A DNA stretch of 64,000 nucleotides from VFMC01 sp046331225 (GCA_046331225.1 JAXLRF010000007.1:344292-408291); one strand, 5' to 3'. Positions 41,430 through 49,270 are shown, counted from the first letter of the stretch. A program made the numbers and translations. Notes: generated by a model not told the origin, from the sequence alone.

Positions 41430-43574
41430 TCAGCCGCCGGCGGCGATCAGCGAGCCCACCTCGTCCAGCGCGGGCACGACGGCCTCGGCGACGAAGCGGG
41501 CGTCGAAGCCGTCGCCGAGGTGCACGCCGTCGGGGCGGAGCACCTGTGGGTCGAGACCGGTGCCGTCGAGCCACCCGGCGAGGTCGACCTGGAACACGCC
41601 CTGCGATTCGGTGAGCTCGTCGACGAGGTCGCGCAGGGCCACCCAGCGGTCGTGGTCGTTGACCGGCGCGTCGAAGGCGCCCCAGCCGAGGTGGGTGTCG
41701 GTGGGCGTGACCCACAGCAGCCGCGCCCCGGCCTGGTTGACGCGATCGGCGAAGTCCTCGTAGGCCTGGCGCACGAGCGCGCGGCCCACCGGGTCGGCCA
41801 CCGACACGACCGACCCGTCGGGCAGGTGGATGTCGACCGCGTCCCACGGGCCGATCTCGACCAGCACGACGTCGACGGCTTCCGTGACGACCCGCTCGGG
41901 CACCGAGTCCCACTGGCCGACGCAGCCGTGCAGGTCGATCAGCTCGAGGTCTCCCTCGGTGGACGTGAACGTGTGCATGCGGCCGTCGGTGCTGGCCGAC
42001 AGGCCGCAGCCGGGGAACGCGCCGCTGCCGACCACCAGCTGGTCGGGCACGTTCTCGGCGTAGGCCATGAGCGCTTCGGCGAGGTGCAGCCCGGTGCTGT
42101 CGCCGGTGACGAGCACGCGCAGCGGACGGTCGAGCGTGGGGGGCGGCGACGTCTCGCCGCCCGAGCCGGCACCGGCGACGGCGGCGTGATCCCCGCCGGC
42201 ACGGTCGTCGCCGGCGGCACCGGGCACCGGCGGCAGCGAGGCGACCTTGACGCCCGAACCGACCGACGGGTCGTCGGCGTCGGTGTCGGTGTCCGCGTCG
42301 GTGTCGGTGTCGGCCAGGTCGGCCGTGCTGGGGAGGGGGCCGACGTCGACCACCTGCGAAGGTGGCGGCGGGGGCAGGGTGACGATCGCGTCGCTCGACG
42401 TGGCGGGTGACGCGGGTACGAGCACCACGGCGAGCACCGACAGCGACACGAGCGACACCCCGGCGGCGGCCGGCCCGCGCCAGGCGAGCAGTCGCCGGCG
42501 GCGCCGCACCGGGGTCTCGAGCCAGCGCAGCGACGCGTCGGCGAGGACGACGGCGACGGCCACGCGCATCACGTCGACGGCGAGCCTCGGCCAGAACGCG
42601 TCGCTCACGCCCAGGCGGTGCGGAGACAGCAGCAGGAACACCGGCCAGTGCCACAGGTACAGCCCGTAGCTGCGATCGCTCAGCCAGCGCATCGGTCGTG
42701 CGGCGAAGAATCCGAGGGCGGCACCGTCGGCCGCGGCCACCACCACGGGCAGCATCGCGACGGCGAACAACGGGAAGCCCCAGTGGTAGAGCCACGAGGT
42801 GTCGGCGCCGCTGGCGTCGTTCGCGAGCGACACCGATGCGACGATGCCGATCACGATGCCGCCGCCCACCGGGGCGAGCCGGCGCGCCAGTCGCCCGTGG
42901 CGGAGGCTGCCGTCGTCGAGCACGCGGGTGGCGGCCGCGGCAGCCGCGCCGAGCAGCAGGCTGTGCGCCCGGGCGAAGGTGTTCATGTAGGTGGCGGTCG
43001 GGTCGGCGGCGTCGAACATCACGTTCATCGCGGTGATCGAGGCGATCGCCAGGGTGAGGCTGGTGACGCCGGTCCACAGCCGGTGGCGCCAGGTCCAGCC
43101 GACGAGCACGAACAGCACGAGCGGCCACACGAGGTAGAACTGCTCCTCGATCGCCAGCGACCAGAAGTGCTGGATGGGGGAGGGGTCGCCGAAGTGCGAC
43201 CAGTAGTCGCCGCCGCCGGTGATCGTGCCCCAGTTCGAGGCCCAGCCGGCGGCGAAGAGCAGGTCGCGTCGCAGCGAGGCGACCTGGATGCCGGCGATCG
43301 GCCAGACGATCGCCACGGTGACGAGCACGGCGAGGCTGGCGGGCATGAGGCGCCGAGCCCGTGCGCTCCAGAAGCGACGGAGTTCGATGATGCCGTGGCG
43401 GTCGCCCTCGGCGAGCAGCTTCCAGGTGATCAGCCAGCCGGACACGACGAAGAACGCGTCGACGCCGAGGTTGCCGCCGCCGAGCCGGTCGAGGTGGAAC
43501 CAGAGCACGGCCGCGACGGCGAGTGCCCGGATGCCGTCCAGACCCGGCCGATAGCCCCCCTGCTCGGTCGTCAC
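41430..43574 (-). CDS. OafA-type O-acyltransferase with C-terminal SGNH domain
   Basis: Protein of 714 residues. The N-terminal 400 residues are an acyltransferase-3 membrane domain of ten or eleven helices starting with GLDGIRALAVAAVLWFH (catalytic His) and FFVVSGWLIT, with HFWSLAIEEQFYLVWP. A linker of about 90 residues carries Asp-Thr-Asp-Ala repeats and polyproline. The C-terminal 230 residues form an SGNH hydrolase: VTGDSTGLH (Ser), the Gly/Asn region around VGSGAFPG, VLVEIGPWD, and RPDGVHLGD (Asp-His). Such proteins O-acetylate or O-acylate surface polysaccharide or peptidoglycan. The GTG start has TACCGT 7 nt upstream. It is divergent from a second SGNH-fold gene. Confidence 0.9.
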   Translation of the reverse strand: MTTEQGGYRPGLDGIRALAVAAVLWFHLDRLGGGNLGVDAFFVVSGWLITWKLLAEGDRHGIIELRRFWSARARRLMPASLAVLVTVAIVWPIAGIQVASLRRDLLFAAGWASNWGTITGGGDYWSHFGDPSPIQHFWSLAIEEQFYLVWPLVLFVLVGWTWRHRLWTGVTSLTLAIASITAMNVMFDAADPTATYMNTFARAHSLLLGAAAAAATRVLDDGSLRHGRLARRLAPVGGGIVIGIVASVSLANDASGADTSWLYHWGFPLFAVAMLPVVVAAADGAALGFFAARPMRWLSDRSYGLYLWHWPVFLLLSPHRLGVSDAFWPRLAVDVMRVAVAVVLADASLRWLETPVRRRRRLLAWRGPAAAGVSLVSLSVLAVVLVPASPATSSDAIVTLPPPPPSQVVDVGPLPSTADLADTDTDADTDTDADDPSVGSGVKVASLPPVPGAAGDDRAGGDHAAVAGAGSGGETSPPPTLDRPLRVLVTGDSTGLHLAEALMAYAENVPDQLVVGSGAFPGCGLSASTDGRMHTFTSTEGDLELIDLHGCVGQWDSVPERVVTEAVDVVLVEIGPWDAVDIHLPDGSVVSVADPVGRALVRQAYEDFADRVNQAGARLLWVTPTDTHLGWGAFDAPVNDHDRWVALRDLVDELTESQGVFQVDLAGWLDGTGLDPQVLRPDGVHLGDGFDARFVAEAVVPALDEVGSLIAAGG

Positions 43575-43581
43575 GGGGCAC

Positions 43582-43587
43582 ACGGTA
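43582..43587 (-). promoter_or_regulatory. -10 hexamer, leaderless start of the acyltransferase gene
   Basis: TACCGT on the minus strand ends 7 nt before the GTG. Confidence 0.5.
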
Positions 43588-43828
43588 CCGCTCGGGGCCG
43601 TCGCGGTCTCCTGGCGGGGGTTCACCGACGGTGACGGTCTGGACGAGGGCTGTGAACTGCGGCACGTGGGTCTCGGGCGGCGAGCGCGCTGCGTCACCGC
43701 TCGCCGGGCGCATTCGCCCCGGTGACCCCACCGACCGGGGGACCGGGTCCACGCGACCAGAGGAAACCTGAACGGTTTCTTCACGGTGTCTGCACCGCGT
43801 CGTCGTTGCCGCCGCGCGACCCCGTCCG

Positions 43829-43834
43829 TACATT
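43829..43834 (+). promoter_or_regulatory. -10 hexamer, leaderless start of the SGNH gene
   Basis: TACATT ends 7 nt before the GTG chosen as start. Confidence 0.5.
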
Positions 43835-43841
43835 CCTCAGC

Positions 43842-44759
43842 GTGGGCGGGCGAGCGCGGAAAGTGGCGATCGCGGGCGTGTTGGCGGCGGCAGCCGCCGT
43901 CGGCGCCGGCGTGGGCGTGGTGCAGGTGGTCGGTGCTTCGGGCACCCCCGACCCGGTCGCGCTCGAGGTGCCGATCATCGCGTCGGCCGACGCCGGCGGA
44001 CCCGTCACGCGTCAGGCCGTCGGGCCGGTGGACGCCGCCACGGCGGGCGACCTCGGCGAGCTCGCCGTCCCGGCGATCCAGACCGGTCCGTGGGCCGATC
44101 CCGCACCCCTCGGCGACCGCATCGTCCTCGTCGGCGACTCGCTCGCGCAGGAGACCGCCGGCCTCATCCAGTTCCTCAGCCCCGGCAAGTCGGTCGTGCC
44201 CAAGTTCTGGGGCGGCACCGCGCCGTGCGACTGGCGCGACGTCGACCTCGAGGCCACGCCCTCGAGCGTGGTCGTCATCACCTTCACAGGCAACTCGCTC
44301 ACCGACTGCATGAGCGACGGTGCCGGCGGCCACCTGATCGACCAGCCGCTCGTCGACGCGTATCGCCACGACGTGGGTGTGCTCGTCGATCACGCCCGAC
44401 AGGCGGGCGCACGGGTCGTGCTGATCGGTCAGCCGTACCGCGCCCCGAGCTTCGACGCCGAGCTCGAGGTCGACGGCATCAACGCCATCTACCGCGAGTA
44501 CGCCGCAGCGTTCCCGTACGTGTCGTTCATCGACGCCGGCGCAGCGGTCGAGACCCCCGACGGCAGGTACACCGAGCGGCTGCCCTGCACGCCGTACGAC
44601 AGCGACTGCGCTCCCGACGGCACGACGCTGGTGCGCAGCGACGGCGTGCACTTCTGCCCGATCGTCGGCCAGAACCCGTGCACGATCTGGGCGAGCGGCG
44701 CCTTCCGCTTCGGCAGCGAGATCGCGCTCGCCGCGAACGATCCCGCCTCGTTCGACTGA
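43842..44759 (+). CDS. Secreted or anchored SGNH-fold hydrolase-like protein
   Basis: Protein of 305 residues. A basic N-terminus (GGRARK) and a hydrophobic helix (VAIAGVLAAAAAVGAGVGVVQVV) form a signal or anchor. The rest is an SGNH fold: IVLVGDSLAQET with the nucleophile Ser, FWGGTAPCDW, VVVITFTGNSLTDC with the oxyanion Asn, and VRSDGVHFCP with the Asp-x-x-His pair. Several Cys suggest disulfides outside the cell. It resembles the SGNH half of the acyltransferase encoded on the opposite strand, and the pair probably act on the same surface polymer. The GTG was selected from the TACATT 7 nt upstream. An upstream in-frame ATG would add 40 residues through the promoter. Confidence 0.75.
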   Translation: MGGRARKVAIAGVLAAAAAVGAGVGVVQVVGASGTPDPVALEVPIIASADAGGPVTRQAVGPVDAATAGDLGELAVPAIQTGPWADPAPLGDRIVLVGDSLAQETAGLIQFLSPGKSVVPKFWGGTAPCDWRDVDLEATPSSVVVITFTGNSLTDCMSDGAGGHLIDQPLVDAYRHDVGVLVDHARQAGARVVLIGQPYRAPSFDAELEVDGINAIYREYAAAFPYVSFIDAGAAVETPDGRYTERLPCTPYDSDCAPDGTTLVRSDGVHFCPIVGQNPCTIWASGAFRFGSEIALAANDPASFD

Positions 44760-44781
44760 GCGGGCCGCCGACCGCGTCGGC

Positions 44782-45627
44782 TCAGGGGAACACGACGGTG
44801 CGGTGACCGACGAGGAACACGCGCCCCTCGGCCCACGCCTTCACCGCACGCGACAGCACCACGCGCTCGATGTCCTTGCCGAGCACGACCATCTGCTCGG
44901 CCGACACGCCGTGGTGCACGCGGGTGACGTCCTGTTCGATGATCGGTCCCTCGTCGAGGTCGCCGGTCACGAAGTGGGCGGTGGCACCGATCAGCTTGAC
45001 GCCTCGGTCCCACGCCTGGTGGTACGGCTTCGCGCCCTTGAAGCCGGGCAGGAAGCTGTGGTGGATGTTGATGATCCGTCCGTCGAGGTCGCGGGTCAGG
45101 TCGTCCGACAGGATCTGCATGTAGCGGGCCAGCACCACCAGCTCGACGTCGCGCTCGTGCACGATCCGCCGCAGCTGCTGCTCGGCCGCCGCCTTGGTGT
45201 CGCGGGTGACGGGCAGGTGGTCGAACGCGACGCCGGCATCGACGGCCAGGTGCTCGAGGTCGGGGTGGTTCGACACCACACCGGCCAGCCGCACCGGCAG
45301 CTCGTCGGCCTTCCACCGCTGCAGCAGGTCGATCAGGCAGTGGTCGTGCTTCGACACCATGATCAGCACCTTGGGTGGCTGGTCCTCGCGGCGCACGTGC
45401 AGCGCGGCCGCCAGCGTGTCGGCCCGCCCCTGCAGCGCGGCCGCGACGTCGCTCGCGTGCTCGAACGGTGCGTCGAAACGTGTGCGCATGCAGAACAGCC
45501 CGCTCGCGGGATCGCTGTGTTGCGCGTTGTCGATGATGTTCGCGTCGAGGTCGAGCAGACCCTGCGACATCGACGCGACGATGCCCGGACGGTCGGGGCA
45601 CGACATGGTGAGGATGTGGACCGGCAC
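44782..45627 (-). CDS. purU: Formyltetrahydrofolate deformylase
   Basis: Hydrolyses 10-formyl-THF to formate and THF, balancing one-carbon units. The protein has 281 residues. An N-terminal ACT domain (SCPDRPGIVASMSQGLLDLDANI) is followed by the formyltransferase fold with KVLIMVSKHDHCLIDLL. The catalytic region has NIHHSFLPGFKGA and GATAHFVTGDLDEGPIIEQD, containing the Asn-His-Asp set. Start: a CATACT hexamer lies 7 nt before the second of two nearby GTG codons, so a leaderless start there is preferred; the first GTG adds two residues. It converges with the SGNH gene. Confidence 0.93.
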   Translation of the reverse strand: MPVHILTMSCPDRPGIVASMSQGLLDLDANIIDNAQHSDPASGLFCMRTRFDAPFEHASDVAAALQGRADTLAAALHVRREDQPPKVLIMVSKHDHCLIDLLQRWKADELPVRLAGVVSNHPDLEHLAVDAGVAFDHLPVTRDTKAAAEQQLRRIVHERDVELVVLARYMQILSDDLTRDLDGRIINIHHSFLPGFKGAKPYHQAWDRGVKLIGATAHFVTGDLDEGPIIEQDVTRVHHGVSAEQMVVLGKDIERVVLSRAVKAWAEGRVFLVGHRTVVFP

Positions 45628-45634
45628 GGCCACG

Positions 45635-45640
45635 AGTATG
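45635..45640 (-). promoter_or_regulatory. Candidate -10 hexamer of purU
   Basis: CATACT on the minus strand ends 7 nt before the chosen GTG; the alternative GTG would be only 1 nt away. Confidence 0.4.
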
Positions 45641-45685
45641 GCGGCCGGTCGACCCGCGCGGCGGGTGATGCGTGGCGTCGGGCCG

Positions 45686-46957
45686 TCAGGCCCAGCTGCA
45701 GGGCAGGTGCTTGATCCCGTTGATGAAGTTGCTCTGCAGCCAGTCGGGCTCGCCGGTGATCGTCATCTTCGGCAGGCGGCGACGGATCTCGTCGAAGGCG
45801 ACGGCGATCTCGCGACGGGCCAGGTTGGCGCCGAGACAGAAGTGGGGGCCGCCCGCGCCGAAGCCGGCCTGCTGCGGCTGCAGCGACCGACGCACGTCGA
45901 AGGTGTACGGGTCGCTCCACACGCGCTCGTCGCGGTTGGCCGAGTTGTAGAACATCACGAGCTTCTGGCCGGCCTCGATCTTGGTGTTGCCGACGACGGT
46001 GTCCTCGGTGGCCGTGCGACGGAAGTGGATCACCGGCGTGGCCCAGCGGACGATCTCGTCGACGGCGGTCTTGGTGACGCCGTCCCAGTCGTTCCACCAG
46101 ATGTCGCGCTGGTCCGGGTACTGCGTCAGCGCGCGCATGCCGTGGCTGATCGCGTTGCGGGTGGTCTCGTTGCCGGCCACCACGAGCAGGATGAAGAACG
46201 AGCCGAACTCCTGCGCGGTGAGCCGCTCGCCGTCGACCTCGGCGCTCATCATCACGCTCGTGAGGTCGTCGGTCGGGTGGGCGAGGCGGTCCTCGCCGAG
46301 CGCCTGGGCGTAGCCGAACATGCCGATCGCCGCGGCCATCAGCGCGTCGAGGGTGCCGCCGAACTCGGGGTCGCCGGCGCCCAGGATCGTGTTGGTCCAC
46401 TGGAAGATCTGGGCCTCGTCGGCCTTGGGGATGCCCATCATCTCGCAGATGATCTGCAGCGGCAGGGGAGCGGCGAACTCGGTGACGAAGTCGCACTCCT
46501 TGTCGGGGAAGCGCTCCTGCAGTTCGTCGACGAGGTCGCGCGCCTTGTCCTTCACGTAGCCCTCGATGCGGGCGACCTCTTTCGGCGTGAAGCCGCGCGA
46601 GACGATCGAGCGGAGTCGGAAGTGCTTGGGGTCGTCCATCGCGATCATCGACCCGAAGAACTCGTTCATCTCCTGTGGGAGGTCGCCGATGTTGCTGCCC
46701 TGGCCGCTGCAGAACAGCTGCGGGTTGCGGCTGACGTGCCACACGTCCTCGTGGCGGGCGAGCGCGAAGTAGCCCGGACCGCGCGGGAACGGGCTGTCGA
46801 GGAACTCCCATTCCTCGTAGAACGCGAGCTCGTCGCGCTGACGCAGCGAGTGGAACACGCCCTCGCGATACGCGCGCGGCGCGAGCCAGAACTCGGGGTC
46901 GGAGAGGTTGACGCCGTCGGCGGAGACGGAGGTGTCGACGAGTGGGGTCGGTGACAT
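45686..46957 (-). CDS. Cytochrome P450
   Basis: Haem monooxygenase of 423 residues. The I-helix oxygen-binding region reads VVAGNETTRN (about residue 253), the ExxR is EIVR in AVDEIVRWATP followed by IHFRRTATEDT, and the haem-binding loop is FGAGGPHFCLGANLARREI with the axial Cys near residue 366. The spacing and the HFRRTA segment resemble the mycobacterial CYP124/125/142 group that oxidises methyl-branched lipid and sterol side chains, but substrate cannot be fixed by eye. No ferredoxin gene is adjacent. TACGGT lies 7 nt before the ATG. It is divergent from a 95-residue unknown across a LexA-like palindrome. Confidence 0.93.
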   Translation of the reverse strand: MSPTPLVDTSVSADGVNLSDPEFWLAPRAYREGVFHSLRQRDELAFYEEWEFLDSPFPRGPGYFALARHEDVWHVSRNPQLFCSGQGSNIGDLPQEMNEFFGSMIAMDDPKHFRLRSIVSRGFTPKEVARIEGYVKDKARDLVDELQERFPDKECDFVTEFAAPLPLQIICEMMGIPKADEAQIFQWTNTILGAGDPEFGGTLDALMAAAIGMFGYAQALGEDRLAHPTDDLTSVMMSAEVDGERLTAQEFGSFFILLVVAGNETTRNAISHGMRALTQYPDQRDIWWNDWDGVTKTAVDEIVRWATPVIHFRRTATEDTVVGNTKIEAGQKLVMFYNSANRDERVWSDPYTFDVRRSLQPQQAGFGAGGPHFCLGANLARREIAVAFDEIRRRLPKMTITGEPDWLQSNFINGIKHLPCSWA

Positions 46958-46964
46958 GAGGGCG

Positions 46965-46970
46965 ACCGTA
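46965..46970 (-). promoter_or_regulatory. -10 hexamer, leaderless start of the P450 gene
   Basis: TACGGT on the minus strand ends 7 nt before the ATG. Confidence 0.55.
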
Positions 46971-46989
46971 CCCGACCCGTCGGGTGAGC

Positions 46990-47003
46990 CGAACGATCGT
47001 GCG
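46990..47003. promoter_or_regulatory. LexA-like palindrome between P450 and small unknown gene
   Basis: CGAACGATCGTGCG matches CGAAC-N4-GTTCG at nine of ten fixed positions. It lies 31 nt from one predicted transcription start and 33 nt from the other, that is, over both -35 regions. It may equally be an operator of another regulator. Confidence 0.3.
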
Positions 47004-47021
47004 CGCCACGGATGCGGCGCC

Positions 47022-47027
47022 TACGTT
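47022..47027 (+). promoter_or_regulatory. -10 hexamer, leaderless start of the 95-residue gene
   Basis: TACGTT ends 6 nt before the GTG. Confidence 0.5.
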
Positions 47028-47033
47028 CGCCCC

Positions 47034-47321
47034 GTGGCCGAGTTCACCTTCTTCGTCGACGCCGATCTGTACGGGTTCGGGGCGGGCGAGCTGGCGGCCG
47101 ACGAGTCCGACCTGCACGAAGCGGGCGTGCGTTCGGTCGACATCCCGAGCGGGTTCGCGCTCGACCTGGGGGCACGGATCCCGGTGCGGGTGGTCGGCAC
47201 GCCGAAGGGCTTGCGCTTCTACGCCCGGTTGCTCCACGTGCGCGACCCGCTGCAGCTCGAGGAGCTCGAGCGGGTGATCGCCGCCGCCGACGCGCGTGGC
47301 GAGTTCCTCGACGACCTGTGA
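47034..47321 (+). CDS. Conserved-looking small protein, unknown
   Basis: Protein of 95 residues, not recognised. It starts AEFTFFVDADLYGFGAGEL, has a central beta-rich part (VRSVDIPSGFALDLGARIPVRVV) and ends in a helix with a charged face (LQLEELERVIAAADARGEFLDDL). It is acidic and has no Cys, signal or membrane segment. The GTG start is supported by TACGTT 6 nt upstream. It is followed 50 nt later by the PIG-L gene and is divergent from the P450. Confidence 0.6.
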   Translation: MAEFTFFVDADLYGFGAGELAADESDLHEAGVRSVDIPSGFALDLGARIPVRVVGTPKGLRFYARLLHVRDPLQLEELERVIAAADARGEFLDDL

Positions 47322-47359
47322 GCGTCCCGTTCCGGCGAGACGCGACGCGCCCGGGCTCG

Positions 47360-47365
47360 TAGGCT
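47360..47365 (+). promoter_or_regulatory. -10 hexamer, leaderless start of the PIG-L gene
   Basis: TAGGCT ends 6 nt before the ATG. Confidence 0.5.
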
Positions 47366-47371
47366 GGTTGC

Positions 47372-48088
47372 ATGTTGCAACCCTCGGAGATCGAACGGGC
47401 GCTGGTCATCACCGCGCACCCCGACGACGTCGACTTCGGTGCCGCCGGCACCGTGGCGTGGCTCACCGATCAGGGCGTCGAGGTGACGTACTGCCTCGTC
47501 ACCGACGGCGACGCCGGTGGGTTCGACCAGACGATCCCGCGTGACGTGATGGCGTCGTTGCGCCGTGAGGAGCAGACCCGTGCGGCCAAGGAGGTCGGCG
47601 TGCACTCGCTGATCTTCCTCGGCCACGGCGACGGCCGGGTGGTGTACGACCTCACGTTGCGCCGCGACCTGTCGCGGGTGATCCGCCAGGTGCGGCCGAC
47701 CGTGGTGATCACGCAGTCGCCCGAGCGCAACCTCGACCGCATCTACGCGAGCCACCCCGATCACCTGGCCGCCGGTGAGGCGGCGATCGCGGCCGTGTAC
47801 CCCGATGCGCGCAATCCGTTCGCCTACCCCGAGTTGATCGACGAGGGCCTCGAGGCGTGGACGGTGCCCGAGGTGTGGGTCATGGGCGGTGCGCAGCCCA
47901 ACGCGCACGTCGACGTGACCGATCAGGTCGACCGCAAGATCCGTGCGCTGCTGTGCCACGAGACCCAGCACCAGGACCCGTCCGGTGTCGAACAGCGCGT
48001 GCGTGGCTGGATGGGGTTCACCGCGCAGCACTTCGGTCTCCCGGAGGGCCGCTGCGCCGAGGCCTTCCGCGTGGTCGACACCCGCTGA
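47372..48088 (+). CDS. PIG-L/LmbE-family deacetylase
   Basis: Zinc hydrolase of 238 residues that removes an acetyl (or similar) group from an N-acetylglucosamine-type substrate. The zinc motif AHPDDVDFG is at residue 13, with the third zinc ligand in the later ASHPDHLAAGEAAI segment. CLVTDGDAGG, EEQTRAAKEVGV and FLGHGDG are typical of the actinobacterial group that includes MshB and Mca of mycothiol metabolism. Its length is shorter than MshB (about 300 residues), so a Mca/MshB role is not assigned. Confidence 0.85.
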   Translation: MLQPSEIERALVITAHPDDVDFGAAGTVAWLTDQGVEVTYCLVTDGDAGGFDQTIPRDVMASLRREEQTRAAKEVGVHSLIFLGHGDGRVVYDLTLRRDLSRVIRQVRPTVVITQSPERNLDRIYASHPDHLAAGEAAIAAVYPDARNPFAYPELIDEGLEAWTVPEVWVMGGAQPNAHVDVTDQVDRKIRALLCHETQHQDPSGVEQRVRGWMGFTAQHFGLPEGRCAEAFRVVDTR

Positions 48089-48100
48089 CGCCACCACGTT

Positions 48101-48228
48101 CTGGGCGCCACGCCGCTCGGCTGCGCTGCGACGGCGAGCCCTCACTGGCACCCAGGTCGTTCGAGAACCGCTCTCGGGTGCCAGGGAACCGCCGCCACGT
48201 GCGGCGGTGAGGGTCCACTGGCACCCAG
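48101..48228. repeat. Intergenic repeat/hairpin element at a convergent junction
   Basis: CACTGGCACCCAG occurs at 48143-48155 and again at 48216-48228. Its inverted core GGGTGCCAG is at 48176-48184, and a near copy CTGGGCGCCA is at 48101-48110. In the middle ACCGCCGC (48188-48195) pairs with GCGGCGGT (48201-48208) around CACGT. It fills the gap between the 3' ends of the PIG-L and ohr genes and may act as terminator. Confidence 0.6.
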
Positions 48229-48238
48229 AAAACGGCGG

Positions 48239-48655
48239 TCAGACGATGCTGAGCTTGACGTCGACGTTGCCGCGGGTGGCGTTGCTGTAGGGGCACACCT
48301 GGTGTGCGGTCGCCACGAGCTGCTCGGCCGTGGCGCGGTCGACGTTGGGCATCGCCACGTCGAGCTCGACGCTGATGTTGAACGCGCCGGTCTCGGTGGT
48401 GCCGAGGCCGACCGTGGCCGACACCTCGGTGCCGTTCACGTTCGCGCCGGCCTGGCCGGCGACCAGCTTGAGCGCCGAGTGGAAGCACGCGGCGTAGCCC
48501 GCGGCGAACAGCTGCTCGGGGTTGGTGTGCCCGCCGGCGCCGCCCATCTCCTTCGGGATCCGCAGTTCGACGTCGAGCAGGCCGTCGTCGGTGGTGGCAT
48601 GGCCGTTGCGGCCGTCACCGGTGGCGTGTGCGGTGGTGGTGTAGATGATGTTCAT
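48239..48655 (-). CDS. ohr: Organic hydroperoxide resistance protein Ohr
   Basis: Thiol peroxidase of the OsmC/Ohr family, 138 residues, that reduces organic and lipid hydroperoxides. The two catalytic cysteines are in YAACFHSAL (about residue 57) and VCPYSNATR (about residue 121), with the Arg/Glu of the active site in TNPEQLFAAGY. It lies divergent to an OhrR-type regulator, with two perfect palindromes between them that cover its TATGAT -10. Induction by organic peroxide through OhrR oxidation is expected. Confidence 0.93.
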   Translation of the reverse strand: MNIIYTTTAHATGDGRNGHATTDDGLLDVELRIPKEMGGAGGHTNPEQLFAAGYAACFHSALKLVAGQAGANVNGTEVSATVGLGTTETGAFNISVELDVAMPNVDRATAEQLVATAHQVCPYSNATRGNVDVKLSIV

Positions 48656-48658
48656 AGA

Positions 48659-48690
48659 GCACGATCATATCGTGCACGATTGAATCGTGC
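48659..48690. promoter_or_regulatory. Tandem OhrR operators
   Basis: GCACGATCATATCGTGC (48659-48675) and GCACGATTGAATCGTGC (48674-48690) are both perfect 7-bp inverted repeats with a 3-nt centre. They overlap by 2 bp, centres 15 bp apart. The first covers the ohr -10; the second lies upstream of the ohrR -10. This is the expected place and symmetry for an OhrR dimer pair. Confidence 0.8.
48664..48669 (-). promoter_or_regulatory. -10 hexamer of ohr inside operator 1
   Basis: TATGAT on the minus strand ends 8 nt before the ohr ATG, a leaderless arrangement. Confidence 0.6.
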
Positions 48691-48706
48691 GAGTCGGAGT
48701 GGCCGA

Positions 48707-48712
48707 TATCCT
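48707..48712 (+). promoter_or_regulatory. -10 hexamer, leaderless start of ohrR
   Basis: TATCCT ends 7 nt before the second in-frame GTG, which fixes the start of the regulator there rather than at a GTG inside the operator. Confidence 0.6.
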
Positions 48713-48719
48713 GATCGCC

Positions 48720-49160
48720 GTGGCCACCGGATACGAACAGCTCGAGCTCGACCGCCAGCTGTGCTTCGCCCTGCACGCCGCCAGCCGGGCCGTGGTGCGC
48801 GCCTACGGCCCGCTGCTCGACGAGTCGGGGCTCACCTACCCGCAGTACATCGTGATGATGGTGCTCTGGGAGCACCCCGACGAGGCGCTGACCGTCGGTG
48901 CGGTGGGCGAGCGGGTGCGCATGGACACCGGCACGCTGACGCCGCTGCTGAAGCGGCTCGAGCAGGCCGGCCTGATCCGTCGCACGCGCGATGCCGCCGA
49001 CGAGCGCCGCGTGCTGCTCGAGCTCACCGACGACGGGGTGGCGATGCGCGACCGGGTGGCCGCCGTGCCGTTCCGGTTGATCGAGCGCATGGGCATCGAC
49101 GCCGAGACCGGGATCCGGTTGAAGCGCGACCTCGAGGCGCTGCTCGCCGCGCTCGGTTGA
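48720..49160 (+). CDS. ohrR: MarR-family peroxide sensor OhrR
   Basis: Winged-helix repressor of 146 residues. LELDRQLCFALHAASRAV places the reactive Cys at about residue 13, exactly as in one-Cys OhrR proteins. LTYPQYIVMMVLWEH and the recognition-helix region TGTLTPLLKRLEQAGLIRRTRDAADERRVLLELT follow as in MarR proteins. A longer GTG start at 48687 lies inside the operator and adds 11 unconserved residues, so the later GTG behind TATCCT is preferred. It should repress ohr and itself from the two palindromes. Confidence 0.92.
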   Translation: MATGYEQLELDRQLCFALHAASRAVVRAYGPLLDESGLTYPQYIVMMVLWEHPDEALTVGAVGERVRMDTGTLTPLLKRLEQAGLIRRTRDAADERRVLLELTDDGVAMRDRVAAVPFRLIERMGIDAETGIRLKRDLEALLAALG

Positions 49161-49216
49161 CGGTCACGGCTGCGCTTTCGCCAGCGGTTACCGAGGAGTA
49201 GCCTGATCAGCGGTCA

Positions 49217-49234
49217 CTTGACCGATGGGTCAAG
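49217..49234. promoter_or_regulatory. Perfect palindrome upstream of the thiolase gene
   Basis: CTTGACCGATGGGTCAAG consists of 7-bp perfect arms around a 4-nt centre and ends 36 nt before the ATG. Size and symmetry suit a TetR-family repressor such as an acyl-CoA-responsive FadR type; the regulator is not in the window. Confidence 0.6.
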
Positions 49235-49270
49235 ATCGACATCGACCAACTCTCGAGGGGAACCACTGCC

